In this document: positions 63,390 through 64,000 of the stretch, in pieces
Position numbering within the stretch: the first letter of the stretch is position 1
Layout: every line of letters begins with the position of its first letter
Source of the DNA: Ceratotherium simum simum
Taxonomy: Eukaryota; Chordata; Mammalia; Perissodactyla; Rhinocerotidae
Assembly: GCF_000283155.1 (NCBI RefSeq)
Contig: NW_004454173.1
Span: forward strand, 4,340,913-4,404,912
DNA: 64,000 nt
Reading direction: 5' to 3'
Notes under the pieces: generated by a model
What the model saw: only the letters and a program-made list of their open reading frames with translations
Databases searched by the model: none
What the model was told of the DNA's origin: nothing
Program-made: the position numbers and the translations under genes

Positions 63390-64000
63390 AAGAAGCAATT
63401 ACATTAGAATTTGGTAACTGCTATAAGAAGGGACCCACGGAGGGTGATGCAGGAAACCTATGGACTCCAAGGGGGGATGTCAAAGAAAGCTGCCTGGGGG
63501 AGGACACTCGGTGGAGAGGGGAAGGAGGAGGAGAGGCAGTGGGCAGACGAGGGGAGGGCGCCGGAGCAGGAGGTGAGAGTATTTTGGGAAGCGGGAATAG
63601 CAAGTGCAAAGCCTTTGAGTGGAGAGAACATAGCACATTCACGGAACTGATAGTAATTCTGGGTGGTTGAAATGCAGAATGTGAAGTGGAAGTGGCAAGA
63701 AATGAAGCTGTGAAGCAAGCATGGACCAGCTCATGGAAGATCTTAAGAGCCACAATAAAGTGTGTGGGCTGTATCTTGAGGGCAATGGGACACTATTGGA
63801 AGCATTTTGAACTGGAGTGTGATGCCATGTCATTTAGAATGATCATGGTGACAGCAAAGTAGAGAATAGACTGGGAGTAGAGACAAGATGGGAAGAAGAG
63901 AAACCAGTCGTGGGTGGCTGTAATCACATAGAGGTGATGCTGTGGCCTGAGCTAGGTAAATGACAGTGGGAATGAGGAAAAATGGACATATTCTAAAGAA
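63390..64000 (-). mobile_element. L2-like block at the right edge, reverse
   Basis: AGCAAGTGCAAAGCCTTTGA, TCATGGAAGATCTTAAGAGC, AGGGCAATGGGACACTATTG and AATAGACTGGGAGTAGAGAC parallel 10380-10690 and recall reverse L2. It continues beyond the window. Overlapping frames of 79-110 codons on both strands are not genes. Confidence 0.6.

Overview
This is mammalian nuclear DNA, AT-rich and full of interspersed repeats. The lineage is Perissodactyla, most likely a horse or close relative. The evidence is five SINEs of the equine ERE type, whose tRNA-like head begins GGGCCGGCCC or GGGGCCAGCCC. Three have clear target-site duplications. There are also mammal-wide MIR, L2, L1M, MER2 and MLT1 fossils. 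No bacterial, plasmid or phage features are present, and no CRISPR array or operon.

The only protein gene I can support is TMEM260, on the + strand. It is the ER protein O-mannosyltransferase that modifies IPT domains of plexins and of the MET and RON receptors. Thirteen coding exons between 11940 and 48465 have consensus splice sites and join without a frameshift or stop into 592 codons plus the terminator. I recall the human protein as 707 residues. On that basis about 115 N-terminal residues, including the first lumenal loop, lie upstream, and bases 1-11939 are intron. The last exon continues into a 3' UTR that probably ends near 50515.

Layout: 1-11939 is an intron with an ERE, an L2-like block, a 5'-inverted young L1, a second L1 nested in an older repeat, a MIR and an old LINE. 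From 11940 to 28294 lie exons A-H of the multi-pass membrane half, with an L1 that carries a MER2 insertion and one very young ERE. From 28295 to 40958 lie two introns swollen by LINEs: a 2.1 kb L1, a long ERE-like SINE, ancient L1 pieces and an ORF1-bearing HAL1-like element. From 40959 to 50515 lie exons J-M, an MLT1 LTR and the 3' UTR. From 50516 to 64000 is intergenic DNA with two EREs, MIR, L2 and L1 fragments and microsatellites. The stretch 58650-61500 has few recognisable repeats.

In human the neighbour beyond TMEM260 is OTX2, so the right end may hold long-range regulatory DNA of that locus. This is inference from synteny. I found no new biological system. The most informative items are the history of the mobile-element insertions and a strong decoy splice acceptor inside TMEM260. 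Repeat family names were assigned by eye from memory of consensus sequences, and their borders are approximate unless a target-site duplication fixes them.
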